Origin: VAZQ01 sp963739385
GTDB taxonomy: Bacteria > Pseudomonadota > Alphaproteobacteria > Rhizobiales > Xanthobacteraceae
Reading direction: 5' to 3'
Length of the DNA stretch: 64,000 bases
Assembly (NCBI GenBank): GCA_963739385.1
Contig: CAVUAI010000025.1
Span: forward strand, 159,336-223,335
The position numbers were made by a program, and so were the translations under genes. Below are positions 19,772-27,964 of the stretch, piece by piece (within the stretch, counting starts at the first letter, position 1; each line of letters starts with the position of its first letter). Under the pieces are notes generated by a model. It saw nothing but the letters and a program-made list of their open reading frames with translations. It was not told the DNA's origin and made no database searches.

Positions 19772-20494
19772 ATGATTGATGTCTATTATTGGACGACGCC
19801 GAACGGCCACAAGATTACGATCTTCCTCGAGGAGGCGAAGCTCCCCTACAAGATCATGCCGGTGAACATCGGCAAGGGCGAGCAGTTCAAGGCCGAGTTT
19901 CTCGCGGTATCGCCGAACAACCGCATTCCCGCCGTGGTGGATCACGCGCCGGCCGGCGGTGGCAAGCCGATCGCGGTGTTCGAATCCGGCGCCATCCTGC
20001 TCTATCTGGCCGAGAAAACCGGCCAGTTTCTCGCGCACGATCCGCGCGCGCGCATCGACGCCATCCAATGGCTGTTCTGGCAGATGGGCAATCTCGGTCC
20101 GATGGCGGGTCAGAACAATCACTTCAGCAACTATGCCCAGGAGAAGATCCCCTACGCGATGGACCGCTATCGCAACGAGGTCAATCGCCTCTACGGCGTG
20201 CTCAACAAACAGCTGGCCGGCCGTCAGTTTGTCGCCGGCGACTATTCGATCGCGGACATGGCGATCTATCCCTGGATCGTGCCGTACGAGCGCCAGGGTC
20301 AGAACATCAACGATTTTCCCGACCTCAAGCGCTGGTTCGAGAGCGTGCGATCGCGGCCCGCGGTCGAGCGCGCCTACGAGAAGGCGAAGGCCGTCAATCC
20401 GAATATGGGCGGCATCCGCACGGCGGAAGAGCGTGCCATCCTGTTCGGCCAGACCGCGGCCTCGGTCGCAAACGCGGCGTCGCGCGCGGGCTGA
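19772..20494 (+). CDS. Glutathione S-transferase, YghU/YfcG-like
   Basis: A 240-aa cytosolic GST of the nu-like (YghU/YfcG) type, whose members often show disulfide-bond reductase activity. The thioredoxin-fold domain covers residues 1-85 with the family start VYYWTTPNGHKITIFLEE, the N-P-N-R-I-P-type loop NNRIPAVVD and the glutathione-binding ESGAILLYLAEK. The helical domain includes the N-capping motif FVAGDYSIADMAIYPW. The PNGHK segment matches the Thr/Asn-containing active site of this class, not a Tyr or Cys site. The start is at ATG 19772. It stands alone, transcribed away from the L,D-transpeptidase. Confidence 0.92.
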   Translation: MIDVYYWTTPNGHKITIFLEEAKLPYKIMPVNIGKGEQFKAEFLAVSPNNRIPAVVDHAPAGGGKPIAVFESGAILLYLAEKTGQFLAHDPRARIDAIQWLFWQMGNLGPMAGQNNHFSNYAQEKIPYAMDRYRNEVNRLYGVLNKQLAGRQFVAGDYSIADMAIYPWIVPYERQGQNINDFPDLKRWFESVRSRPAVERAYEKAKAVNPNMGGIRTAEERAILFGQTAASVANAASRAG

Positions 20495-20533
20495 CCCGCG
20501 GGTGCGATGCCTTGGATCGGAGTCGCGTCGCGC

Positions 20534-21469
20534 TCAGGCCAGGTGCGGAATCTTCGGCCGCTCGCCGCGCGCCTTGCCGCTGATCGGCGGCCGCGGCAGC
20601 TTGGTGCGGCCGCCTTCCATGACGAAGGTGTGCGCGAGCGAGTACCAGGCTCCCTTGACGTCGGACGCCGGCGCCGCCTCGCCTTCATGCCGCACGTAGT
20701 TGCCGATGAGATGGCGCGTGACGCCGAACTGCACGTCGGTCTCGAGATACTTGTCGTCGGGAACGTAGAGTTGCGAGATCAAGGTCTTGAAACCGTCCTT
20801 GCTGGCGAGGACGTGCAGGTGCGCCGGCCGCATATTGTGCCGGCCTTGTGCGCGCAGAAGATCTCCGGTCGGTCCATCGATCGGAATCGGATAGCCCGCC
20901 GGTTTCACGCTGCGGAAACTGATGTGGCCGTCGCTGTCGGTGAAGAACTTGCCGCGCAGGTTCATGTCGGCCTGAACCGGATCCTGGTTCTCGTAGAACC
21001 CTTCCGGCGAGGAATGCCAGATGTCGACCTCCGCGCCCGCGATCGGATTGCCCTCGCGGTCGCGGAACCAGGCATCGACGAACAGCGCCGGCCCCGGCGT
21101 GGGCGAGCGCACGATCGAGCCGCCGTTCGGGGTCACGGGTGAATGCATGCGCCAGAACGGTCCCAGCATGTTCTGGTCGGTTTCCGTCGTTCCCCGGTCG
21201 CCGTTGTTGATCAGGCAGATCAGCGCCGACAATCCGAGCGAGCCGGACATCAGCACCGCCTCGTTGTGGGACTCGTTGCTGTGCTTGCCAAGCGCGATCA
21301 CGTAGGCGATGGCGGCGTGGAATTCCTCCTCGCTCAGCTTCGTCTCGCGCACGAAGTCGTGCAGGTGGCGCACGAACGCCGACATGATCTCTTTGAATCT
21401 GGCGTCGGGAGCGCGCTGCAGTTCGGACAGGACCGCAGTGGTGACGTCTTGTTGATTCTCAATGATCAT
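20534..21469 (-). CDS. Intradiol ring-cleavage dioxygenase (hydroxyquinol/catechol 1,2-dioxygenase type)
   Basis: A 311-aa non-haem Fe(III) enzyme that opens catechol-type rings between the two hydroxyls. The N-terminal helical dimerisation domain typical of catechol and hydroxyquinol 1,2-dioxygenases occupies about residues 1-100, followed by LGPFWR and the beta-sandwich domain. The iron ligands are visible: Tyr in EGFYENQD, Tyr in KPAGYPIP, and the two His in RPAHLH. The wording of the active-site region is closest to hydroxyquinol 1,2-dioxygenases, which feed 4-hydroxysalicylate or resorcinol carbon into maleylacetate, but catechol cannot be excluded. No maleylacetate reductase or muconate gene is next to it. 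Confidence 0.9.
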   Translation of the reverse strand: MIIENQQDVTTAVLSELQRAPDARFKEIMSAFVRHLHDFVRETKLSEEEFHAAIAYVIALGKHSNESHNEAVLMSGSLGLSALICLINNGDRGTTETDQNMLGPFWRMHSPVTPNGGSIVRSPTPGPALFVDAWFRDREGNPIAGAEVDIWHSSPEGFYENQDPVQADMNLRGKFFTDSDGHISFRSVKPAGYPIPIDGPTGDLLRAQGRHNMRPAHLHVLASKDGFKTLISQLYVPDDKYLETDVQFGVTRHLIGNYVRHEGEAAPASDVKGAWYSLAHTFVMEGGRTKLPRPPISGKARGERPKIPHLA

Positions 21470-21529
21470 GTCGAGCTCCGATGCCCGGTGCTGGCCGTAG
21501 GCGCGATCTTCGCGGTTTAGGGCATGACC

Positions 21530-21745
21530 TTACGTCCGTCCGGCCGCCGCCTGCAGGCAGGCGGGACAGAGGCAATCCTGCCCCGATCCGGCCTCCGGCA
21601 TGGGCAGACGAAACGAGGCGGCGTGACACCAGCAGTCGCCGCCGAGGCTGCAGTCAAAGGCCGCGCCGCAACGCGCGCAGACCAGCTGCCGTGGCAGGAG
21701 GGGTTCGCCCAGCTCCATCAAGCGATCATGCCCCGACTGCGTCAT
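21530..21745 (-). CDS. Cysteine-rich CWC family protein
   Basis: A 71-aa protein with seven cysteines arranged as CARCG, DC, DCWC and CLCPAC, which is the layout of the Cys_rich_CWC family, thought to bind zinc. The DCWC motif that names the family is at about residues 37-40. Function is unknown for the family. The ATG at 21745 is chosen since it begins just before the first Cys cluster; a longer frame adds an Arg-rich segment that runs into the next gene. It lies 11 bases after the stop of the SH3-like gene on the same strand and may be cotranscribed with it. Confidence 0.75.
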   Translation of the reverse strand: MTQSGHDRLMELGEPLLPRQLVCARCGAAFDCSLGGDCWCHAASFRLPMPEAGSGQDCLCPACLQAAAGRT

Positions 21746-21756
21746 TGCATGACTGC

Positions 21757-22554
21757 CTATGGATTTGGCTCCCCGCCAAAGAAGCCGGCGATCTTCCAGT
21801 TGCCGCCCTCCTTGACGTAGCACAACTGCTCGCCGCCGATCGGTAACACGGCGTCGATCGGCACGTAGCCGACCGTGCCCGCCGGGGTGAGCACCTTCAG
21901 GAAGGTCGCCATCACCGCGTTCGCCGGCGATTCGTCGGCAAGCACGCGCACCAGATGGAGGCCCAGCTTACCGACCACGGCGGCGTCCGGCTTCGCCGCT
22001 GTACGCACCTCGATGCCGTCCCGGATCGGAAACGCCCAGTCGGCCGCATCGGTTTGGGTCGCGTTGGCCAGTTCGTCGGCTGCCTTCTCGTCGAAGGCGG
22101 GTTCGGCCGGCGCGCAGAAGACGCCCTGGCGCTGCGGGTCGGCCGATACACTTGCCTCGGCCGCGTAGGCGACGAGCGCCTCCCAGCCGAAACCGTCGGT
22201 GCCGTCGATGTTGAGCGCCTTGGCGAGATTGTCCATGCCCGACTTGCTCTTGTCGGCAATGTCCTTGTCTTCCGGTACCCAGAAGAACTGCGCGGCAACC
22301 AGTCGGGCAAGTCCGGCGCGGTCCTTCTTTTGAGCGACCTGGCCGAGTTGCTTGCGGAACGCATCGTAAGCGGGATCGTTCAAGGACGGCGGCAGCGTGA
22401 TCGCGACCGGCTTGTACGGTCCCTGTGCCGGTGCGGGCGGCTGCCCTTGAGCCGGTGGCGGCGCCTGGGCCAGAGCCAGCGCGGGCAACAGCAGGAGCGC
22501 GGTCACCAGGACGGCCGCGACGACAGGAATTGAGGGGACGCGTGGATGCCGCAT
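21757..22554 (-). CDS. Exported SH3-like hypothetical protein
   Basis: A 265-aa protein of unknown function. The ATG at 22554 starts a Sec signal (MRHPRVPSIPVVAAVLVTALLLLPALALAQ), then a Pro/Gln/Ala linker of about 15 residues. The C-terminal half has the pattern of a bacterial SH3 domain (GIEVRTAAKPDAAVVGKLG ... VLADES ... VLTPAGTVGYVPIDAVLPI), which often binds cell-wall peptides, although here it is an inference from pattern. The last segment, GGNWKIAGFFGGEP, resembles the end of lipoprotein-like repeats. It probably resides in the periplasm. Earlier in-frame start candidates up to 22674 would place about 40 residues before the signal and are rejected. Confidence 0.8.
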   Translation of the reverse strand: MRHPRVPSIPVVAAVLVTALLLLPALALAQAPPPAQGQPPAPAQGPYKPVAITLPPSLNDPAYDAFRKQLGQVAQKKDRAGLARLVAAQFFWVPEDKDIADKSKSGMDNLAKALNIDGTDGFGWEALVAYAAEASVSADPQRQGVFCAPAEPAFDEKAADELANATQTDAADWAFPIRDGIEVRTAAKPDAAVVGKLGLHLVRVLADESPANAVMATFLKVLTPAGTVGYVPIDAVLPIGGEQLCYVKEGGNWKIAGFFGGEPNP

Positions 22555-22783
22555 CGCGATTTTCTCCCAATTTCGGGTGAGCCCTGCTACCGCCGCATTA
22601 AGTCCGCTGTGCGGCAACAAAATCAAGCCTCGGGCTGGCTGGCTCGGGCTCGCCCTCCCGGAATCGCGGGTCAACCTAGCACCGAACGGGTGCGAGTACC
22701 GAAGCTCCGCTGGCGGGATGGCCGAAGGCCCTGCTCAGAATGCGGACCGATCGCGCTGCCCTGCGCGTGCGCAGGCACACGGG

Positions 22784-22825
22784 AAAAAACGGCTCCAGCC
22801 CAGGGGCAAGCGCAGGCTGGAGCCG
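22784..22825 (-). terminator. Orphan rho-independent terminator on the minus strand
   Basis: A perfect 11-bp stem (22790-22800 with 22815-22825) with a 14-base loop, followed on the minus strand by TTTTTT (complement of 22784-22789). No minus-strand gene ends here: the nearest frames upstream on that strand are shadows of other genes. It lies in the 550-base stretch 22555-23104, which otherwise shows no convincing gene, and may end a small RNA. Confidence 0.7.
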
Positions 22826-23104
22826 CCAGTCATCATGACGAACACGGACGCTACAACTCAGGATAAAAGCTGGAGGGCGTTCCTACGCGAGCAACTCTAT
22901 CGGGCACGTGTTACAGCGGCGTGACGCCGGCTTGCCGATGGTGTGCGAGTGGGGAAGCGGCGCCCGGCCGGCATCCGCGCAGATGCCACGCCCGGTCATG
23001 TTTTTCGGAGTAAAGCGAAGTTTCGTTCCTCCCACGGCGCCGTCACCAGCATCGTCCCCTTCCATCTCACCAGCATCCTTCCCCTTCCATCTCATCGGTG
23101 TGCC

Positions 23105-23464
23105 ATGCCCCCATCGTTTATTTCGCCTTACCTCCTGCCGATCCTGCTGCTGATCGGCTCCAATGTGTTCATGACGCTCGCATGGTACGGGCACTTGCGT
23201 TTCAAGGAGGTGCCGCTCGCCGGCGTGATCGTGGTGAGCTGGCTGATTGCCTTCGTGGAGTACTGCATGGCCGTGCCGGCCAATCGCTGGGGCAGTGCCG
23301 TCTACACGACCGCACAACTCAAGACCATGCAGGAGGTGATCACCCTCCTGGTCTTTGCGGGCTTCTCTATCCTGTACCTCAAGGAGCCGATGACCTGGAA
23401 CTATGCGATCGGGTTCTTGCTCATTGCAGCCGGTGCATTTTTCGTGTTTCGCGGCCCGCTGTGA
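23105..23464 (+). CDS. DMT-type small membrane protein (DUF486)
   Basis: A 119-aa four-helix integral membrane protein of the DUF486 family, distantly related to EamA/SMR-type transporters. It starts MPPSFISPYLLPILLLIGSNVFMTLAWYGHL and ends YAIGFLLIAAGAFFVFRGPL; the motif WLIAFVEYCMAVPANRWG and the QEVITLLVFAGFS helix are typical. The length matches the family. The ATG at 23105 is chosen because the hydrophobic first helix begins at once. Upstream in-frame codons give an Arg/Pro/His-rich leader not seen in the family. It may share a transcript with the DUF1800 gene 198 bases on, but a promoter could fit between. Confidence 0.9.
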   Translation: MPPSFISPYLLPILLLIGSNVFMTLAWYGHLRFKEVPLAGVIVVSWLIAFVEYCMAVPANRWGSAVYTTAQLKTMQEVITLLVFAGFSILYLKEPMTWNYAIGFLLIAAGAFFVFRGPL

Positions 23465-23662
23465 CTGGAGACCCGGACTGGCGGGTGGCCGCTTGCGCGG
23501 CTGCCGGGCCGCCCAGGCTTGCGTGGACAAGGCCTGGCCTTCCAAAATGTCATCCGGTGGCAATGATTGCGAAAGGTTGCCGGCCGCAATCTTGACACCG
23601 CCATCGCGGACGATACCCATCGCGGGGGAGCGTCGCGTCCGGAAAGGCAAGGACATTGACGC

Positions 23663-25216
23663 ATGGCCCTTGATCCCAAAGCCGAAGCCGCGCTCGCCTT
23701 GCATCGATTTGGCCTGGGTCCTCGCGCCGGGTCGATCACCGCGATTGCGTCCGATCCGCGCGGCGCCCTGCTCGCCGAACTGGATCGCGCCGACGCCGCA
23801 AGGATAACCTCCGCGGACCTCCTGACCAGCGGTGTCGCCGCCCGCACGGCGTTCGCCTACCAGCAGGCGCAGCGGCAGGCGCGGCAGGCCGAGCGTGCGG
23901 CGCGACAGGCCAATCCACAATCCGCCGGCAACGCCGCCGCGCCGCAGGATCCGCCGCCAGAGATGAAACCCGCAGATCAGGCGGGCGCGCCTCCTCCACC
24001 GCCCAGGCCCAACCCCGGCCCCGGCGTTCCGCAACAGATTTATCTCGATGAAGCCAAGGCGCGCATCAATACTGCGCTCGACGCGGAGACCGGCTTCGTC
24101 GAGCGGCTGGTGTGGTTCTGGTCAAATCATTTCTGCGTCTCGGCCGACAAAGGCAATGTGCGCCAGATCTGCGGCGCCTACGAACGCGAGGCCATCCGCG
24201 CCAACGTCCTCGGCCGCTTCGGTGACATGTTGCTGGCCGCCGAGTCGCATCCGGCCATGCTGATCTATCTCGACAATGCGCGCTCGATCGGGCCGGATTC
24301 GATTGCGGGACTGCGCCAGCGGCGCGGCCTCAATGAGAATCTCGCCCGTGAGATTCTCGAGCTGCATACGCTCGGCGTGCGCTCAGTCTACGACCAGGAG
24401 GATGTCACGCGCTTCGCCAACGTGATCACCGGCTGGACGGTCGTGCCGTTTCGCCAGGACGCGGCGCGCGCCGCGCTGGCGAGCGAAGCGAGCGGCCAGC
24501 GCGACTCCTCTACGGTGCGCGCGCCGGACACTCGCCCTGAACCGGGCTTGTCGGCGCGCGGCGGCGAGTTCGAGTTCAATGCGCGCATGCACCAGCCCGG
24601 CGCGCAGACGGTAATCGGCAAAAGCTATCCGGACACCGGACTGGAGCAGGGCCGCGCTGTGCTCGCGGCGCTGGCGCGGCATCCCGCGACGGCGAAGCAC
24701 GTGGCCACCAAGCTTGCGCGCCATTTCGTTGCCGATGAGCCACCGCCGGCGCTGGTCGAGCAGCTGGCAAAGCGCTTCCTCGCCACTCAGGGCGACCTCA
24801 AGGAGGTGACGAAGGCGCTGGTGACGTCGCCGGAGGCGTGGGAGTCGCCGCGCGCCAAGCTCAAGCGTCCAGGCGAATGGATCATCGGCGCATTGCGCGC
24901 TACGGGCGTCACGTCGCTCGAGATCGGGCCGGTGATGCAGGCCCACAACCTGCTGGGTGAGCCGCTGTGGCGACCGACGGCGCCGAAGGGCTTTCCCGAC
25001 GAAAGCGCGCCCTGGCTCGACGGTCTGGCGCAGCGCCTCGACATCGCCAACCAGTTTGCCCGCCGTGCCGGCGGTCAGGCCGACGCGCGCGAGGTGTTCG
25101 AGGAAACGCTCGCGCCGCTCGCCTCGACCGAGACGCGCCAGGCCATCATGCGCGCCGAGAGCCGCCCGCAGGCGCTCGCGCTCTTGTTCATGGCGCCGGA
25201 ATTCCAGCGGCGATGA
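23663..25216 (+). CDS. DUF1800 family protein
   Basis: A 517-aa protein of the DUF1800 family, whose biochemical role is unknown and whose genes are nearly always followed by a DUF1501 gene. It begins with the family pattern ALALHRFGLGPRAGS. An Ala/Gln/Pro-rich insert covers about residues 65-120. The core motifs FVERLVWFWSNHF, NENLAREILELHTLGV and YTQEDV-like YDQEDVTRFANVITGW are readable, as is the C-terminal LFMAPEFQRR ending. There is no signal peptide. The next gene starts 26 bases after the stop (or overlaps it as ATGA if the earlier start is used), so the two are one operon. Confidence 0.93.
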   Translation: MALDPKAEAALALHRFGLGPRAGSITAIASDPRGALLAELDRADAARITSADLLTSGVAARTAFAYQQAQRQARQAERAARQANPQSAGNAAAPQDPPPEMKPADQAGAPPPPPRPNPGPGVPQQIYLDEAKARINTALDAETGFVERLVWFWSNHFCVSADKGNVRQICGAYEREAIRANVLGRFGDMLLAAESHPAMLIYLDNARSIGPDSIAGLRQRRGLNENLAREILELHTLGVRSVYDQEDVTRFANVITGWTVVPFRQDAARAALASEASGQRDSSTVRAPDTRPEPGLSARGGEFEFNARMHQPGAQTVIGKSYPDTGLEQGRAVLAALARHPATAKHVATKLARHFVADEPPPALVEQLAKRFLATQGDLKEVTKALVTSPEAWESPRAKLKRPGEWIIGALRATGVTSLEIGPVMQAHNLLGEPLWRPTAPKGFPDESAPWLDGLAQRLDIANQFARRAGGQADAREVFEETLAPLASTETRQAIMRAESRPQALALLFMAPEFQRR

Positions 25217-25242
25217 CGCGTCGTGACCCGACGGAGGAGCCA

Positions 25243-26475
25243 ATGACGTCGAACCTCAACGCGCCGACCCGCCGGCAACTGCTGCTCGGCTCGGGTACGC
25301 TGTTTGCATGGGCATATTTGCCCAAGGTGGCGCGGGCGGAGGGGCGCGATCCGCGCCTGCTCGTGATCGTGCTGCGTGGCGCACTCGACGGGCTGGCGGC
25401 AGTTGCGCCGGTTGGCGATCCGGACTGGGTCGGCCTGCGCGGGGATCAGGCGCTCACGCTCGACGGCAAGACCCCGGCGCTGCCGCTCGACTCGTTCTTC
25501 GCACTCAATCCGGCGATGCCGAACCTGCACCGGCTCTACCAGGCCGGAGCGGCGACCATCGTACATGCCGCGGCGACGCCTTACCGCGAACGCTCGCATT
25601 TCGACGGCCAGGACGTCCTGGAAAGCGGCGTCGACAAGCCAGGTGCAGCCTATACCGGCTGGCTCAATCGCGCGCTCGGCGCGCTGCAGCCGGGCGAGCG
25701 CGCCGGCCGCGGACGCGACGCCTTCGCGGTCGGCCCCATTGCGCCCCTGGTCGTGCGTGGACCGGCGCCGGTGCTGTCGTGGACGCCGCGGCGATTGCCG
25801 CCGGCAAGCGACGATACGCTGATGCGGCTCATGGATCTTTATCAACATACCGATCCCGTGCTGGCACGCGTGCTCGCCGAGCGCCTTGGGCTGGTCACCA
25901 TCGCGCGCGCCGGCGGGATGGACGCCGAGCAGCCGCGCGCGGCCGGCGCCGGACAGGTTCGCGCCTATTTCGCCGAATCCGCGGGCACTGCCGCGAAGTT
26001 TCTGGCGCGCGCGGACGGGCCGCGGATCGGCGCGCTCGCCTTCGACGGCTGGGACACCCACGCCGCCGAAGGGGCACTCAACGGCCGGCTCGCGAACCTG
26101 CTCGGCGCGCTCGATGGCGCCATTGCGGCGGTCGAGACCGAAATGAAGGAGGCCTGGCGCGAGACCGTCGTCGCCGTCATTACCGAATTCGGTCGCACTG
26201 CTCGCATCAACGGCACCGAGGGCACCGACCACGGCACCGCGACCGTGGCGCTGCTCGTCGGCGGCGCGCTCAAGGGCGGTCGCGTGGTCGCCGACTGGCC
26301 CGGGCTCAAGCCGGCCAAATTGCACGAGGGGCGCGACCTCAGGCCGACCACAGACCTGCGCGCCGTGCTCAAGGGCGTGCTCAAGGATCATCTGCGCGTC
26401 GACGGCACGGCGCTCGCGACCACGGTTTTCCCCGACAGTGCCGGCGTGAAGCCGATGGGCGGCCTGCTGGCATAG
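25243..26475 (+). CDS. DUF1501 family protein, Tat-exported
   Basis: A 410-aa protein related to sulfatase/alkaline-phosphatase-fold enzymes by family assignment, function unknown. The ATG at 25243 is preceded by GGAGGAG eight bases upstream and gives a twin-arginine signal (TRRQLLLGSGTLFAWAYLPKVARA). An upstream ATG at 25213 overlaps the DUF1800 stop and cannot be ruled out. Core motifs are LVIVLRGALDGLA near the start, SHFDGQDVLESG, FDGWDTHA, and the C-terminal ITEFGRTARINGTEGTDHGTA, all hallmarks of DUF1501. It is the partner of the DUF1800 gene and faces an ECF sigma/anti-sigma pair. Confidence 0.93.
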   Translation: MTSNLNAPTRRQLLLGSGTLFAWAYLPKVARAEGRDPRLLVIVLRGALDGLAAVAPVGDPDWVGLRGDQALTLDGKTPALPLDSFFALNPAMPNLHRLYQAGAATIVHAAATPYRERSHFDGQDVLESGVDKPGAAYTGWLNRALGALQPGERAGRGRDAFAVGPIAPLVVRGPAPVLSWTPRRLPPASDDTLMRLMDLYQHTDPVLARVLAERLGLVTIARAGGMDAEQPRAAGAGQVRAYFAESAGTAAKFLARADGPRIGALAFDGWDTHAAEGALNGRLANLLGALDGAIAAVETEMKEAWRETVVAVITEFGRTARINGTEGTDHGTATVALLVGGALKGGRVVADWPGLKPAKLHEGRDLRPTTDLRAVLKGVLKDHLRVDGTALATTVFPDSAGVKPMGGLLA

Positions 26476-26510
26476 TCGCCGCGGGCCGGCGCGCTCCAGC
26501 CTCGCCAGCG

Positions 26511-27257
26511 CTACGGGGTGGCGGCGCGGAAGGCTTTCGCGAAGGTGGCGAGATCGGCCGCGCCGAGGTCGGAGATAGCCCAGTAGGCGACCCCGTTGTC
26601 GGTCCAGGACAGGATGTTGTAGCCGGCGATCTGGGCCGGCGTGGCCGGCATCGTGCTTCCGCCCGCAATCGCCATGAGGCTGATCAGATGCTGGCGATGG
26701 CGATAGACCAGCGTCGGCACCGGTGCGCGGCCGATCACGTCGATACGGCCGCCGACCAGGGGAAAGCCTTCATTGGCGAGATCAACCACACGGGGCGCCT
26801 CGGGGACGCGCCCGTTGAACCATGGCTTGACGGTGTGGCGGTCGGACGAAATGACGTCGGTGGATTGCGGTGCCATCAACGATCGCATGTGACTTGCCAC
26901 GACCATATCGGCGACGGTGTCGGTCTCCCCGGGACGGAGCACGAGCCAGGTCGCGCCGCTCGCGACCAGTGCTGAGAGCACGATCGAGGCCGCGAGCGCG
27001 CGCCAGGACGGCGCCAACCGCGGATACGCGCGCGGCCGGCCGATGGCCTCGATCCGGCGCGCCAGATCCGGCGGCACTACCTCGGGCGGCAGCCGCTCCT
27101 TGATGACGCGCCGCAGTGCCTCCACGCGGTCGCGCTCCGCCGCCAGCGCCGGGTCGCGCGCCAACAGCTGCTCGAGTTCGAGCGCATGCGCTGGGTCGAG
27201 CTCGCCGTCGAGATAGGCGTGCAGGAGCAGGCGCGGATCGGTGCTCGCGGGGGTCAT
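26511..27257 (-). CDS. Membrane-bound anti-sigma factor
   Basis: A 248-aa single-span anti-sigma factor. The N-terminal cytoplasmic domain (LLHAYLDGELDPAHALELEQLLARDP) has the shape of the anti-sigma domain that clamps ECF factors but lacks the His/Cys zinc-binding residues of the ZAS type, so it should be a zinc-less variant. The membrane helix is at about residues 86-107 (LAASIVLSALVASGATWLVL), with a C-terminal domain outside the cytoplasm that may sense a signal. Its ATG overlaps the sigma stop as ATGA, the usual arrangement of an ECF factor and its cognate regulator. It converges on the DUF1800-DUF1501 operon, a likely target (inference). Confidence 0.88.
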   Translation of the reverse strand: MTPASTDPRLLLHAYLDGELDPAHALELEQLLARDPALAAERDRVEALRRVIKERLPPEVVPPDLARRIEAIGRPRAYPRLAPSWRALAASIVLSALVASGATWLVLRPGETDTVADMVVASHMRSLMAPQSTDVISSDRHTVKPWFNGRVPEAPRVVDLANEGFPLVGGRIDVIGRAPVPTLVYRHRQHLISLMAIAGGSTMPATPAQIAGYNILSWTDNGVAYWAISDLGAADLATFAKAFRAATP

Positions 27258-27820
27258 GTCCCGTCCTTCGGCGCGACCGTCCCAATGCGCGCGATCAACC
27301 GCTGGCGCGCGCGTGCGAGCCGCGACATCACCGTGCCGATGGGCACCTTGGTCACCTCGGCAATCTCCCGGTAGTCGAGGCCCTGCACATCACGCAGCAC
27401 CAGCGTTTCGCGAAATGGCAACGGCAGCTCCGCGATCGCAGTTTCGAGAAAGGCCGCATCGGCCTTGGCGATCAGCGTGGCCTCCGGCGTCTCCGGCGCT
27501 GGTTCGAGCACAGCGCCGGCGCGGGTTTGCTGCTGCTCGACAGCTTCGAGATCGTCCACCATGAGCAGCGACGCCGAGCGGTTCTTGCCCAGCCAGGTAT
27601 AGGCGGCATGGCGCACGATCGTCAGCAGCCAGGCCCTGGCATTGAGCCCGGTGAAGCCGCTGATCCCGCGAAATGCGCGCAGGCAAGCCTCCTGCACCAC
27701 GTCCTCGGCGTCGGCACGATTGCCGGTCAGCCAGCGCGCAAGCGCATAGGCGTCGGCGAGGTGCGGCAGCACCACGCTTGCGAAGCGCGCCTGATCGTCG
27801 TCCCTGGGCAGGCTCGCCAT
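27254..27820 (-). CDS. ECF-type RNA polymerase sigma factor
   Basis: A 188-aa group 4 sigma factor. Region 2 (AYALARWLTGNRADAEDVVQEACLRAFR) carries the -10 recognition and core-binding helices; region 4 (LPLPFRETLVLRDVQGLDYREIAEVTKVPIGTVMSRLARARQRL) carries the -35 recognition helix-turn-helix. Between them lies the usual flexible linker. It is translationally coupled to the anti-sigma gene downstream. It probably controls its own operon and, by context, the convergent DUF1800-DUF1501 pair. Translation starts at the ATG at 27820. Confidence 0.95.
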   Translation of the reverse strand: MASLPRDDDQARFASVVLPHLADAYALARWLTGNRADAEDVVQEACLRAFRGISGFTGLNARAWLLTIVRHAAYTWLGKNRSASLLMVDDLEAVEQQQTRAGAVLEPAPETPEATLIAKADAAFLETAIAELPLPFRETLVLRDVQGLDYREIAEVTKVPIGTVMSRLARARQRLIARIGTVAPKDGT

Positions 27821-27872
27821 CCTCGATGTGCACCGCTGCGATCATACCGGTCGAGATCGCTCGCGCCGGAGT

Positions 27873-27881
27873 TTTATTCCC
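27873..27881 (-). promoter_or_regulatory. Possible ECF -35-like element
   Basis: GGGAATAAA on the minus strand, 53-61 bases upstream of the ECF sigma start. It has the GGAAT-type shape of many ECF -35 elements, and such factors often autoregulate. No convincing -10 element was found at the right spacing, so this is weak. Confidence 0.25.
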
Positions 27882-27964
27882 GCAGGAGCAAGGTTTTTTG
27901 ACGCGTTCACTGCGCTTTAAGCCGCCGGGACGAGCGGCGCGCACCGCCGCGCCACCCCGCCCGC

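Noticed and set aside
22836..22924. 29-aa frame MTNTDATTQDKSWRAF...
   Set aside because: Composition looks protein-like, but the nearest GGAG is too far from the ATG and the region overlaps the orphan terminator's upstream side; not enough support.
27892..27898. T-run GGTTTTTTG as a plus-strand terminator
   Set aside because: No stem precedes it and no plus-strand gene ends there.
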